From the NCBI GenBank assembly GCA_965219875.1, contig CBDCOW010000001.1:868001-932000 (forward strand): a DNA stretch of 64,000 bases, written 5' to 3'. This stretch comes from DAOUKH01 sp965219875 (GTDB taxonomy: Bacteria > Chloroflexota > Dehalococcoidia > SHYB01). This document shows positions 48,302 through 56,095 of this stretch, one piece after another. Positions within the stretch are counted from its first letter, which is position 1. Each line of letters begins with the position of its first letter. The notes beneath the pieces are model-generated. The model had not been told where the DNA came from. It searched no databases and saw only the letters and a program-made list of their open reading frames with translations. The translations under genes and the position numbers were made by a program.

Positions 48302-49261
48302 TCAGGCGAAGGGAAGCGCGGCGACTTCCACCTCGGCCCCCTCGGCGGTGACGAGGCGCGCGCCGGGCTCGGCGTAGGCGCGGCGCACGTAGCCCAGCGC
48401 GATGGGGCCAAAGTCGGGGGAGACGACGGCGGAGGTGACCCGTCCGGCCTCCTTGCCGTCGGCGAGCAGCTTGCTCCCTACGAAGAACGGCTCGGTGCCG
48501 AGCGGCAGGAGGCCGCGCAGCCGACGCTGGACCTTGTCGTAGGCGTCGAGACGCGCGATGACCTCCTGCCCGATGTAGCACCCCTTGGTATAGCTGATAT
48601 GGCGTTCCAGCCCGGCCTCGTGCGGGTTCCACTGCTCGTCCAACTCCGAGCCGAACGCGGGCAGCCCCGCCTCGACACGGAGCAGCTCGAACGTGTCGTC
48701 GTCGATGGGGACGGCGCCGGCGTCGATAAGCGCCCGCCGCGCCGAGGCCAGTTCGCCGAGCGGCATGGCGGCGTGGAACCCCCCGCCCGCGGGCGCCTCG
48801 GCCCTGGCGATGGTGGCCTCGGCGCCGCCGAGCCGCGCCTCACGGTGATGGTAGAGATCGAGGCCGCCGATGGCCGGGTCCGACGCAGCAGCGGCGACGA
48901 CCTCACCCGCCGCCGGCCCGAAGACGAGAAGCTGGCCATGCTCCCCGGTCTCGTCCGTCGCCTCCGAGTCCTCGAGGATGGTGTACGCGTCCAGCCAGTC
49001 GAGCACGCGGGCCTGGTTGCCCGGCGAGACGTGCAGCATCAAGGAATCCGCGCGCCGCTGGACCACAAGGACATCGAGGATGCGGCCCTTGCTCGTCGTG
49101 AGCACCGTCGCCGCGCCCTCGCCCGGCTGCAGTGCGTGGAGGTCCTGCGTGCTCAGACGGTGCAGCAGGTCGAGCGCGTCCTCCCCCACCATCCGTAGCA
49201 ACCCGCGGTTGGATACGTCCGCGACGGCGGCGGCGCGCTTGGCCGCGTGGTAAGAGGTCAT
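48302..49261 (-). CDS. ygfZ: YgfZ/GcvT-like folate-binding Fe-S maturation protein
   Basis: 319-aa GcvT-fold protein. The diagnostic YgfZ motif KGCYIGQEV is present with Cys228, the residue needed for its role in Fe-S cluster maintenance. N-terminal LLRMVGEDALDLLHRLSTQDLHAL and the C-terminal barrel GLLPLGTEPFFVGSKLLADGKEAGRVTSAVVSP are typical. GAGG precedes the Met at 49261. Located 22 nt downstream of the erpA-like gene; the two probably form an Fe-S operon. Confidence 0.9.
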   Translation of the reverse strand: MTSYHAAKRAAAVADVSNRGLLRMVGEDALDLLHRLSTQDLHALQPGEGAATVLTTSKGRILDVLVVQRRADSLMLHVSPGNQARVLDWLDAYTILEDSEATDETGEHGQLLVFGPAAGEVVAAAASDPAIGGLDLYHHREARLGGAEATIARAEAPAGGGFHAAMPLGELASARRALIDAGAVPIDDDTFELLRVEAGLPAFGSELDEQWNPHEAGLERHISYTKGCYIGQEVIARLDAYDKVQRRLRGLLPLGTEPFFVGSKLLADGKEAGRVTSAVVSPDFGPIALGYVRRAYAEPGARLVTAEGAEVEVAALPFA

Positions 49262-49283
49262 GCCCTCACCCCGCATACCGCGG

Positions 49284-49634
49284 CTAGGTGGAGAACGACG
49301 TCCCGCAGCCGCAGGTCTTCGCGGCATTGGGGTTGGAGAAGGTGAAGCCCTTGCCGTTGAGCCCGTCGGAGAAGTCGAGTTCAGTGCCGATGAGGTAGAT
49401 CACGCTCTTCTTATCGATGAGCAGCCTGACCCCGTACTGTTCGTAGGACTTGTCGCCGTCCCGCTCGTCGTAGTCGTAGGTCAGCTTGTAGGTGAGGCCG
49501 CTGCAGCCGCCGCCTTGGACGGCGACGCGGAGCGCGGCGCCGGGCTTGCCGTCGGCGCCGGCGAGCTTCGCCACCTGCGTGGCCGCCTTCTCCGTAATGG
49601 TGATCGTGGGGCCTTGTTTCGTGGTTGCCTGCAT
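49284..49634 (-). CDS. erpA: iron-sulfur cluster insertion protein (ErpA/IscA, HesB fold)
   Basis: 116-aa A-type carrier. The three cluster cysteines are C44 (GGGCSGLTYKL) and C108, C110 (KTCGCGTSFS). It accepts and transfers Fe-S clusters to apo-proteins. The Met at 49634 has GGAGAG eight bases upstream. Two Fe-S enzymes in this window that need such a carrier are MiaB and NadA at 54.7-57.3 kb. Upstream of ygfZ. ErpA and IscA cannot be cleanly separated by sequence. Confidence 0.93.
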   Translation of the reverse strand: MQATTKQGPTITITEKAATQVAKLAGADGKPGAALRVAVQGGGCSGLTYKLTYDYDERDGDKSYEQYGVRLLIDKKSVIYLIGTELDFSDGLNGKGFTFSNPNAAKTCGCGTSFST

Positions 49635-49693
49635 CGCGTCTCTCCAAGAATCACTGCCGTACACTCATAGGATGCGCCAACGGGCCGGACAAA

Positions 49694-50098
49694 TCAAGGC
49701 CGGGGTGTGTTCCAAAGGCAGGCCCCGGCGTTGGCGAGGACGAGGGGGTTGAGGAAGGAGACGAGAATCCAGCCAACGTTCTGGGCATCGGACTGCGTGT
49801 CGCCCATGATGAGAGAGAACCAGAGGGGGAAGAAGATGATGGCGAGGGCGAGGGAAGCGTAGAAGCCGGTCTGGGCGCTGAGTCGTCGCAGGAGGTCGGC
49901 GTCGCCGATCACGCGCCTATTGACGCAGGCCACGCCGATGGCGGTAAGGATGCCGGCGCCGGTGAAGTAGTTGAGTACGTCCCAAACTTCCTGCGGATCG
50001 AGCGCGTCCACGTAGAAACGGCTAAAGAGGACCTGCGCCGTGTAGACGATGGCGTAGCCGAAGAGAATGGCCCCGACGACTCGTTTAGGGCTGTACAT
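49694..50098 (-). CDS. conserved four-helix membrane protein, 134 aa
   Basis: Four hydrophobic segments: VVGAILFGYAIVYTAQVLF, VLNYFTGAGILTAIGVACV, TGFYASLALAIIFFPLWFSLIM and VGWILVSFLNPLVLANAGACLW. No family recognised. The Met at 50098 is taken because longer reading would enter the region of the tRNA-Cys promoter. Function unknown. Confidence 0.6.
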   Translation of the reverse strand: MYSPKRVVGAILFGYAIVYTAQVLFSRFYVDALDPQEVWDVLNYFTGAGILTAIGVACVNRRVIGDADLLRRLSAQTGFYASLALAIIFFPLWFSLIMGDTQSDAQNVGWILVSFLNPLVLANAGACLWNTPRP

Positions 50099-50142
50099 CG
50101 CTGCACTCCCGTCGTGGACTCCCGCGCGGGCGGGGGCAGCGA

Positions 50143-50172
50143 TTGAGAAATGCAAGCAGCTTTTGCTATGCT
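50143..50172 (+). promoter_or_regulatory. promoter of tRNA-Cys
   Basis: TTGAGA (50143-50148), 18 bp, TATGCT (50167-50172), ending 10 nt before the tRNA. Good match and spacing for a vegetative promoter. Confidence 0.7.
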
Positions 50173-50182
50173 TACTTTCCCC

Positions 50183-50257
50183 GGCGACGTAGCCAAGTGG
50201 TAAGGCGGAGGTCTGCAAAACCTCTATACACCGGTTCGATTCCGGTCGTCGCCTCCA
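50183..50257 (+). tRNA. tRNA-Cys (anticodon GCA)
   Basis: Acceptor stem GGCGACG/CGTCGCC, anticodon stem GAGGT/ACCTC with GCA at 50215-50217, T-arm CCGGTTCGATTCCGG, encoded CCA. Confidence 0.97.
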
Positions 50258-50400
50258 AGCAGCGCGCCCTCCGCGAAAGAGGAATCGGGCCGCTCAGTCT
50301 CAGACCCATCTAGGCCGTCGTACCGCGGCGCCGGGCGTCTAGCCTTAGCCGGCGTCTGACTTGGGCCTGGGCCGCATCCGGTGCTAGGGTTGGCGCGGCT

Positions 50401-51693
50401 ATGAGCACGGACACTGCAAGCGGGCCGGGAGAAGCGCGAGGCGACGCGCCCCAACCGCGCAGGTTCTTCTACGGCTGGGTAATCCTGGGCGCGGGAGCCA
50501 TCGCCCACGGGTTGAGCTCCGCCTTCGGGATGTTTGGGCTGGGAGTCTTCTTCCTCCCCGTCCAAGAGACGTTCGGCGTTTCCAAGACGGCCCTCTCCGG
50601 CGCCTTCTCGCTAGCGCGGCTCGAGACGGCCCTCCTCGGCCCGGTCCAAGGCTTCCTCGTAGACCGCCTGGGGGCGCGCCGGATCATGTTCGTTGGCGTG
50701 GGAATGCTGGGCGCGGGCTTCATGCTCCTCGGCTCCGCGCCCAACATCGTCTGGTTCTACGTCATCTTCGTCGGACTCATCGCCGTCGGGCTGAACATGG
50801 GGCTCAGCTCGCCCGTCTTCGCCACGGTGGTCAACTGGTTCGTCCGCCGGCGGACGAAGGCGTTGGCCCTGGTGCTTTCCGGGACGGCGCTCGGCGCCCT
50901 CATCGTGCCCGGCATCGGTTGGTCCATCGGCGAGTTCGGCTGGGAGCGCACCGCCTTCATGTCCGGACTCTTCATCTGGGCCGTTGGATTCCCCCTTGCC
51001 GCGCTCATGCGATTCCGTCCCGAGCCCTACGGCTATCACCCCGACGGCTTGCCCCCGGAAGAGCCGGGGCCGGCTACGGCGAGCATCGGGACCAGTCTCG
51101 ACGGCTTCACCGTCCGCGCGGCGCTGCGCAGCCCGGCGTTCTGGCTCATCAACGGCTGCTTCGCGCTAAGAATGGCGAGCACGTCGGCACTGCCGATCCA
51201 TCTCGTCGCCTTCCTGGTGGAAGCTCTCGAATTCAGTCCCACGCGGGGCTCGTTCTACCTCGGGCTCATTGGACTGCTCGGGCTCGGGGGCCGGGTCGCC
51301 TTCGGGATGCTTGGGGATATCGTACCCAAGCGCTTTGCACTCTCGGCGGCGATCCTCGTGCAGGCGGCCGGCCTCGCCGTCCTCGCCGTCGCCGACGGAA
51401 ACGTGCTCGTGCTGGTGGCGCTCACGCTCTTCGCCACGGGGCACGCCGGCGGCGGGCCGACCTATCTGGCCATCCAAGGCGAGTACTTCGGCACCCGAAA
51501 CTACGCCACCATCTCGGGCTTCGGGTCGACCGTGATCCTCGTCGGCGCGGTCAGCGGCCCGCTCATCGCAGGCGCGCTCGCCGACAACATCGGCGACGGG
51601 TACCGCTACGCATGGGCGACGTTCGCGGTCATAGCCCTCGTCTCGGGGATCGGCCTCGCCCTCGTCCGCCCGCCTAAGCGGACGAGGGGTTGA
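50401..51693 (+). CDS. MFS transporter (oxalate/formate antiporter or monocarboxylate type)
   Basis: 430-aa 12-helix transporter. RRFFYGWVILGAGAIAHGLSSAFGMFGLGVFFLPVQETFG at the N-terminus and GPVQGFLVDRLGARRIMFVGVGMLGAGFMLLGS are typical of the OFA/MCT-like MFS branch, which moves organic acids. A polar central loop (EPYGYHPDGLPPEEPGPATAS) separates the halves, and TYLAIQGEYFGTRNYATISG lies in the second half. Tandem same-strand arrangement after tRNA-Cys; convergent with the UGSC gene. Confidence 0.9.
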   Translation: MSTDTASGPGEARGDAPQPRRFFYGWVILGAGAIAHGLSSAFGMFGLGVFFLPVQETFGVSKTALSGAFSLARLETALLGPVQGFLVDRLGARRIMFVGVGMLGAGFMLLGSAPNIVWFYVIFVGLIAVGLNMGLSSPVFATVVNWFVRRRTKALALVLSGTALGALIVPGIGWSIGEFGWERTAFMSGLFIWAVGFPLAALMRFRPEPYGYHPDGLPPEEPGPATASIGTSLDGFTVRAALRSPAFWLINGCFALRMASTSALPIHLVAFLVEALEFSPTRGSFYLGLIGLLGLGGRVAFGMLGDIVPKRFALSAAILVQAAGLAVLAVADGNVLVLVALTLFATGHAGGGPTYLAIQGEYFGTRNYATISGFGSTVILVGAVSGPLIAGALADNIGDGYRYAWATFAVIALVSGIGLALVRPPKRTRG

Positions 51694-51719
51694 GCGGACC
51701 TGCGGCTAGGCGCCGCCCG

Positions 51720-53414
51720 CTACCGCAGCGGCGTTTCGACGCGGCGGGAGACCGGCGGGCCTTGCTCATGGTTGTTCACGAAGCCGCGCGACTGGTTCTT
51801 CTCAGGGTCGCCCGCGAGCATGAGGCCGATCCACTCCGGCCTGGAGAAAACCGGGACGAGCCGCTCGGGGTCGGTCGACTCGACGTAGGCGGGCGGCGCG
51901 GAGCCCGCCGCCGCGAGCGTGGGCAGGTCGAAGTCGTAGGTCGAGGCGCGGCGGGCGTACTCCTGGAGCCGCCGCGCCGGAATCTTCGTCCGCTCGTAGA
52001 GGAACTCGCGCACGCCGTCCTTAGACACACCCCCGCGCGCGATCACCCCAGCGGTCGCCGGGCTCATCGCCAGCAGCGGATGCCAGCGCCCGAAGATCGC
52101 CGCGTTGAACGACCAGTACTCGTTCTCCGCGCCGAAGACGTCGGCGAGCATGCCAAGCACCGCTTCGGGGCGGTCGCCGATGGTGTAGATCGGGGGGCTG
52201 ATGCTGACCACGCTCTGTACGGTGACGACGCTTTCGTCGGGCGCGAACCCACGGTCCATGGCGAAGGTGGGCCAGCCGAGATTGCGGGCGGCCGCCTCGT
52301 TCTCCGCGACCGCCACGTTGAACGTCGCGCCGAAGGCCGCCTTGTCGCCGCTGCCCGGAGGCGTCCGCAGCCCGGCGACGTTGCGCATGTAGAGGCGGAG
52401 GAAGCGCCCCACGCTGGTATTGGCCCGGTTGCCGACGCGCAGTAGCCCCGCACCGGTGGCGAAGCCCAGGTCTTCGATCACCGGGCCGCCGATGATCGCC
52501 AGCGGCTCCCACCCCGGCGTGCTGCCCGCGTCCTCGATGCGGAACTCGGGGTCGGCGATGGCCTCGACCGCCGCGATGAGGACCGGCATGTACTCGGGGC
52601 GGCACCCCGCCATCACGCCGTTGACCGCGACGCTCCAGATTGTTGCAAGCCGATTGTCGGGCACGAGCGTTCCGAGCGGCTCGTCGGGGTCGCGCCTAGT
52701 GCAGCGCAGAAAGGCCTCGACTCGCTCGACCGTCGGCGGCACGATGGGGAGCCCGTCGGTCCACAGCAGGGACTCGAAGCGCTCCTGGACCGCGTCGAGC
52801 GAACCGCGAAAGACGATGTCGCGGAGGTCGGGCTCGGCCTCCTCGCCCGCGAGACCCAACGGCTGCGAGAAGGCGTCGGTCAGGCCGTCGGCGAGGGCGA
52901 GAACCTTGCCGCGGAAGGCTTCGGGCGTGTCGGTGGCAATGACACCGGGATACTCGACCGACGGCAGCGCGTCGACGCCCAGGCCGCGGGCTACCGTGGC
53001 CGCTTGCCCCATGAAAGCCGAAGCGACGACGGTGACCGAGGGCACACCGGCGCGCTCCGCCTCGACGCTGGCCCGCACCACGGCGGGCGTGCAGCTCCCT
53101 CAGGAGCCCACGGCGGCGACGACGACGTCCACCCCCAAGTCTCGGAGCGCGTCGGGGATGCGCGCCATCACCTCGCGCTCATCGGCGCCGTGGATGTTGC
53201 CGAAGGCGTCCCAGTCCACGAAGCGCGCGTCCGGCGCCCGTTGAGCAAGGACTTCCTTCATCAGCTCGAACATGCGGTCGCCCTTGAACAGGCCGTTCCA
53301 CAGGAAGCCGATGGTCTTGCCGTTCAGGCCGTCGGGCCGGGGCGCGGGACGCAACGCGCGGCGCGCCCGCGGCGCCAGCGGCCAGACGACGTCGTATGCC
53401 GGTTCACTCGGCAT
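51720..53414 (-). CDS. UGSC-family selenoprotein (TGA at 53100-53102 read as selenocysteine)
   Basis: 564 aa if the in-frame TGA is read through. Residues 1-104 (GKTIGFLWNGLFKGDRMF, DAFGNIHGADE, DVVVAAVGS) are followed by TGA and then GSCTPAVVRASVEAERAGVPSV in the same frame. This gives Sec105-Gly-Ser-Cys108, the motif that names the UGSC family. A stem-loop with stem GCCCGC/GCGGGC begins 11 nt after the TGA. The rest (about 105-230) completes this domain; residues 230-564 form a second large domain of unknown role with DGLPIVPPTVERV and NRANTSVGRF. Sec and Cys108 could form a redox pair. Read as two ORFs this gene would be split at the active site. It starts 7 nt after an SDR gene. A pseudogene is the alternative, but both halves are otherwise intact. 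Confidence 0.82.
53067..53095 (-). promoter_or_regulatory. candidate bacterial SECIS stem-loop
   Basis: On the mRNA strand, after TGA and 4 nt: GCTG, bulge CAC, GCCCGC, loop CGTGGT, GCGGGC, CAGC. The upper stem is six perfect GC-rich pairs and the lower stem four. The apical loop starts 17 nt after the TGA and has G as its second base, in agreement with published bacterial SECIS rules (loop 16-37 nt from UGA, G among the first two loop bases). Confidence 0.65.
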
Positions 53415-53421
53415 TACGGCG

Positions 53422-54237
53422 CTAGGGCAAGTTGGTCCAGGCGCCGGCTTCCGAGCGGACCCAGCCGCTGCTGGCGGCGGTGCCGCCGTCGACGCTCATG
53501 GTGGTCCCCGTGATGTACGAGGCCATCTCCGAGGCGAGGAAGACGCAGGCGCCGGCCACCTCATCGACGCTCCCCTGCCGCCGCATCGGAATGCCCCGGA
53601 AACGGTCGGGGCTCGGGTCCGCCTGCGCCCCGAACTCGGCCGTATGCGGCGTGTCGATAACGTCGGGGGCGATGGCGTTGATGCGGATACCGTGATCGGC
53701 GAGTTCGAGCGCCAGCGTCCGGGTGAAATTGATCATCCCCGCCTTGCACGCCGCGTAGACAGAGAAGTTCGGCGCCGCGCGTAGCCCTTCGATGCTCGAT
53801 ATGTTGATGATCGACCCCTTGCGGCCGCCCGCGATCATCGCCTGCACCGCCAGCTCCGTGGGGCCGAACAGCCCGTTGAAGTTCAGGTCGATGTGCTTCT
53901 TCCACGCCACCGGGCCGCCCAGCTCCATGAACTGGGCGTAGCGCGTGCCGCCCGCGTTGTTCACCAGGATGTCGACGCCCCCCAGATCGCTCACCGTCCG
54001 CTCCACCAGCGCGGTCACCTGATCGTAGTCGCGGATGTCGGTGGTGATGGCCACGCCCTTACGTCCGAGGCTACAGACCTCCTCGGCGACGGCGTCGCCG
54101 CGCTTGGCGATCTTGTCGGCGATCACCACGTCGGCCCCGAAGCGGGCGAAGGTCAGGGCGATGCCCTTACCGATGCCGTCGCCGCCCCCGGTAACGATCG
54201 CGACCTTGTCGGTCAACAAAATGCTCGCTGGGTCCAT
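53422..54237 (-). CDS. SDR family oxidoreductase (classical)
   Basis: 271-aa NAD(P)-dependent dehydrogenase. Cofactor loop VTGGGDGIGKGIAL (TGxxxGxG), NNAG motif ILVNNAGG, catalytic Ser in INISSIEG and YAACK as the Tyr-x3-Lys pair; C-terminal ITGTTMSVDGGTA. All catalytic residues present. ATG start with GGAGG upstream. Its stop is 7 nt before the UGSC gene start, so the two are surely cotranscribed. Confidence 0.93.
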   Translation of the reverse strand: MDPASILLTDKVAIVTGGGDGIGKGIALTFARFGADVVIADKIAKRGDAVAEEVCSLGRKGVAITTDIRDYDQVTALVERTVSDLGGVDILVNNAGGTRYAQFMELGGPVAWKKHIDLNFNGLFGPTELAVQAMIAGGRKGSIINISSIEGLRAAPNFSVYAACKAGMINFTRTLALELADHGIRINAIAPDVIDTPHTAEFGAQADPSPDRFRGIPMRRQGSVDEVAGACVFLASEMASYITGTTMSVDGGTAASSGWVRSEAGAWTNLP

Positions 54238-54300
54238 ACCGCGCCTCCTTCAGCCTTCCGGCTCCGCGCATAATACCGGACATGGGCGCGGCGATGCGCA

Positions 54301-54495
54301 TTGGACTTCGGCTTCCGTGAGCTTCGTCTCCACCGCCTCTCGTCCTGGTGCATCGCCGACAACGCGGCGTCGGCGCGCGTGTTGGAAAAGGTCGGCTTCA
54401 CACTCGAAGGCCGCCTGCGCCCAAACGAGCGTTTCAAAGGGCCTCGGTGGGACACGCTTCTCTACGGTCTACTCAGGGTGGAGTGGGCGCACTGA
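54301..54495 (+). pseudogene. C-terminal fragment of a GNAT (RimJ/RimL-type) acetyltransferase
   Basis: The segment GFRELRLHRLSSWCIADNAASARVLEKVGFTLEGRLR is the conserved C-terminal half of this family (acetyl-CoA-binding region, NxxSxxVLEKxGF). The N-terminal 100 residues are missing and no proper start is present, so I read it as a remnant. Confidence 0.65.
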
Positions 54496-54536
54496 GCACC
54501 CCCTTCCTTACCCTTCCCCCAACAACCTGCCGGTGC

Positions 54537-54542
54537 TATAGT
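54537..54542 (+). promoter_or_regulatory. candidate -10 TATAGT of tRNA-Ser
   Basis: TATAGT ends 11 nt before the tRNA. No good -35 in the C-rich sequence upstream. Confidence 0.4.
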
Positions 54543-54553
54543 GGGCTTTTCAT

Positions 54554-54644
54554 GGAGGGATCGCATAGCCTGGTCTAGTGCGCCCGCCTGCTAAGCGGGA
54601 GGGGTTCGCGCCCCACATGGGTTCAAATCCCATTCCCTCCGCCA
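54554..54644 (+). tRNA. tRNA-Ser (anticodon GCU)
   Basis: Acceptor GGAGGGA/TCCCTCC, anticodon stem CCCGC/GCGGG with GCT at 54590-54592, long class II variable arm (GGGGTTCGCGCCCC), T-arm with TTCAAAT, encoded CCA. Confidence 0.97.
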
Positions 54645-54718
54645 GTAGCTGGACCTCCATGGTTCCCGGTCGAAGATTGAGCCGCAGGGGTATTCGTGTA
54701 CCCTAAAACAGGGCCGAC

Positions 54719-54738
54719 TTTGTGACGTGAATCACAAA
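54719..54738. promoter_or_regulatory. perfect CRP/FNR-like palindrome over the miaB start codon
   Basis: TTTGTGA-N6-TCACAAA, a flawless 7-bp inverted repeat, matching the CRP consensus TGTGA-N6-TCACA. Its last base is the A of the miaB ATG. A dimer bound here would block transcription or initiation of miaB. Confidence 0.6.
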
Positions 54739-56051
54739 TGACGACGTATCACATCTGGACCATAGGTTGTCAGATGAACGTGGCCGACTCGGAGCGGCTG
54801 GCGAACGCCTTCGACCGCCTGGGATGCGAGCCGGAGCCCGTCATGGAGCGCGCCGACGTCATCGTGCTCAATAGCTGCGTGGTGCGGCAGGGCGCGGAGG
54901 ACAAGGCCGCTGGCCGCCTCGGCTCGCTGCGAGGTCTGAAGCGAGAGCACCCCGAGAAGCTGATCGGCCTGATGGGGTGTATGGTCGGCCCCGATACGAG
55001 CGACCTCGAACGCCGCTTCCCTCATGCCGATTGCTTCATGCGGCCTCAGGAGTTCGGCCCCATCATCCGCCTCGTCGAGGCCCAGGATGGGACGTGCCTC
55101 GACACCTCCGCGCCGCTCATCCCCAGCACTCCCTCCGTCGCCACCTTCATCCCGATCATCCACGGCTGCGACAAGTTCTGCACCTTCTGCATCATCCCCT
55201 ACCGCCGTGGACGGGAGCGCAGCCGCCCCGTCGATGAGCTCGTCCGCGAGACCGAGATGCTAACGGCGCGCGGCGTCAAGGAAGTCACCCTGCTCGGCCA
55301 GAACGTGGACTCCTACGGCCACGACCTCCCCGGCGCGCCCGACCTCGCCGACCTCCTCGAAGCGGTCAACGAGGTCCGCGGCCTGAAGCGCATTCGGTTC
55401 CTCACCTCCCACCCCAACGACATGAGCGACCGCATCATCGACGCCGTGGCCGGGCTCGATAAGGTCTGCGAGTTCATCAACCTGCCCGTGCAGGCGGGGG
55501 ACAACGCCGTGCTCGAAGCGATGCGGCGCGGCTACACCCGCGAACAGTATCTGGAGAAGGTCGACCGCATCCGTCAGGTGATGCCCGACGCCGGACTCAC
55601 GACCGACATCATCGTCGGTTTCCCAGGGGAGACCGAGGCCCAGTTCGAGCAGACCGTCGACCTCGTCCAGCGGGTGCGGTTCGACAAAGTGCATATCGCC
55701 TCGTATTCGGTGCGGCCGGGCACGATCGCTTCAAGGAAGCAGCCCGACGACGTGCCGGCGGAGGAGAAGAAGCGCCGCAACGCCGCGTTGGAGGCGGTGC
55801 AGAACGAGATCGGCCACGAGATCAACAAGGCGTACGTCGGGCGCGAGGAGGAGGTCCTCATCGAGGACCGCAAGGGCGGTCGGTGGCATGGCCGTACGCG
55901 CTCAAACAAGCTGGTGTACGTGGACGGCGGCGAGCGGCATCACGGCGAGCTGGTCAACGTGACCATCCGCGAGGCGTCGCCGTTCTCGCTGACCGGCAGC
56001 GCGCCGCGGCGCGGGGGTCTGCGCCTGGAGCTCGCCGGCGCCGCCCGCTAG
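54738..56051 (+). CDS. miaB: tRNA-2-methylthio-N6-dimethylallyladenosine synthase
   Basis: 437-aa radical-SAM methylthiotransferase modifying A37 of tRNAs that read codons starting with U. N-terminal auxiliary cluster cysteines C11, C47, C81; radical SAM cysteines C144, C148, C151 in HGCDKFCTFCIIP; TRAM domain at the C-terminus (EVLIEDRKGGRWHGRTRSNKLVYVDG). A stop codon 13 nt upstream in frame forces the start at 54738 and no ribosome binding site is visible, so the mRNA may be leaderless. Same strand as nadA and nadB. Confidence 0.96.
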   Translation: MTTYHIWTIGCQMNVADSERLANAFDRLGCEPEPVMERADVIVLNSCVVRQGAEDKAAGRLGSLRGLKREHPEKLIGLMGCMVGPDTSDLERRFPHADCFMRPQEFGPIIRLVEAQDGTCLDTSAPLIPSTPSVATFIPIIHGCDKFCTFCIIPYRRGRERSRPVDELVRETEMLTARGVKEVTLLGQNVDSYGHDLPGAPDLADLLEAVNEVRGLKRIRFLTSHPNDMSDRIIDAVAGLDKVCEFINLPVQAGDNAVLEAMRRGYTREQYLEKVDRIRQVMPDAGLTTDIIVGFPGETEAQFEQTVDLVQRVRFDKVHIASYSVRPGTIASRKQPDDVPAEEKKRRNAALEAVQNEIGHEINKAYVGREEEVLIEDRKGGRWHGRTRSNKLVYVDGGERHHGELVNVTIREASPFSLTGSAPRRGGLRLELAGAAR

Positions 56052-56095
56052 CACAAAGACAACGGGAGATAGCCGAAGAAAGGGTCGGTGGCGCT

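Noticed and set aside
53100..53102. Reading the UGSC region as two separate genes or as a pseudogene
   Set aside because: The frame is the same on both sides, the TGA falls exactly at the Sec position of a known selenoprotein family and a SECIS-like hairpin follows.
54554..54644. tRNA-Sec in place of tRNA-Ser, since a selenoprotein lies nearby
   Set aside because: The anticodon is GCU, not UCA, and the acceptor stem is the normal 7 bp. The selenocysteine tRNA is not in this window.
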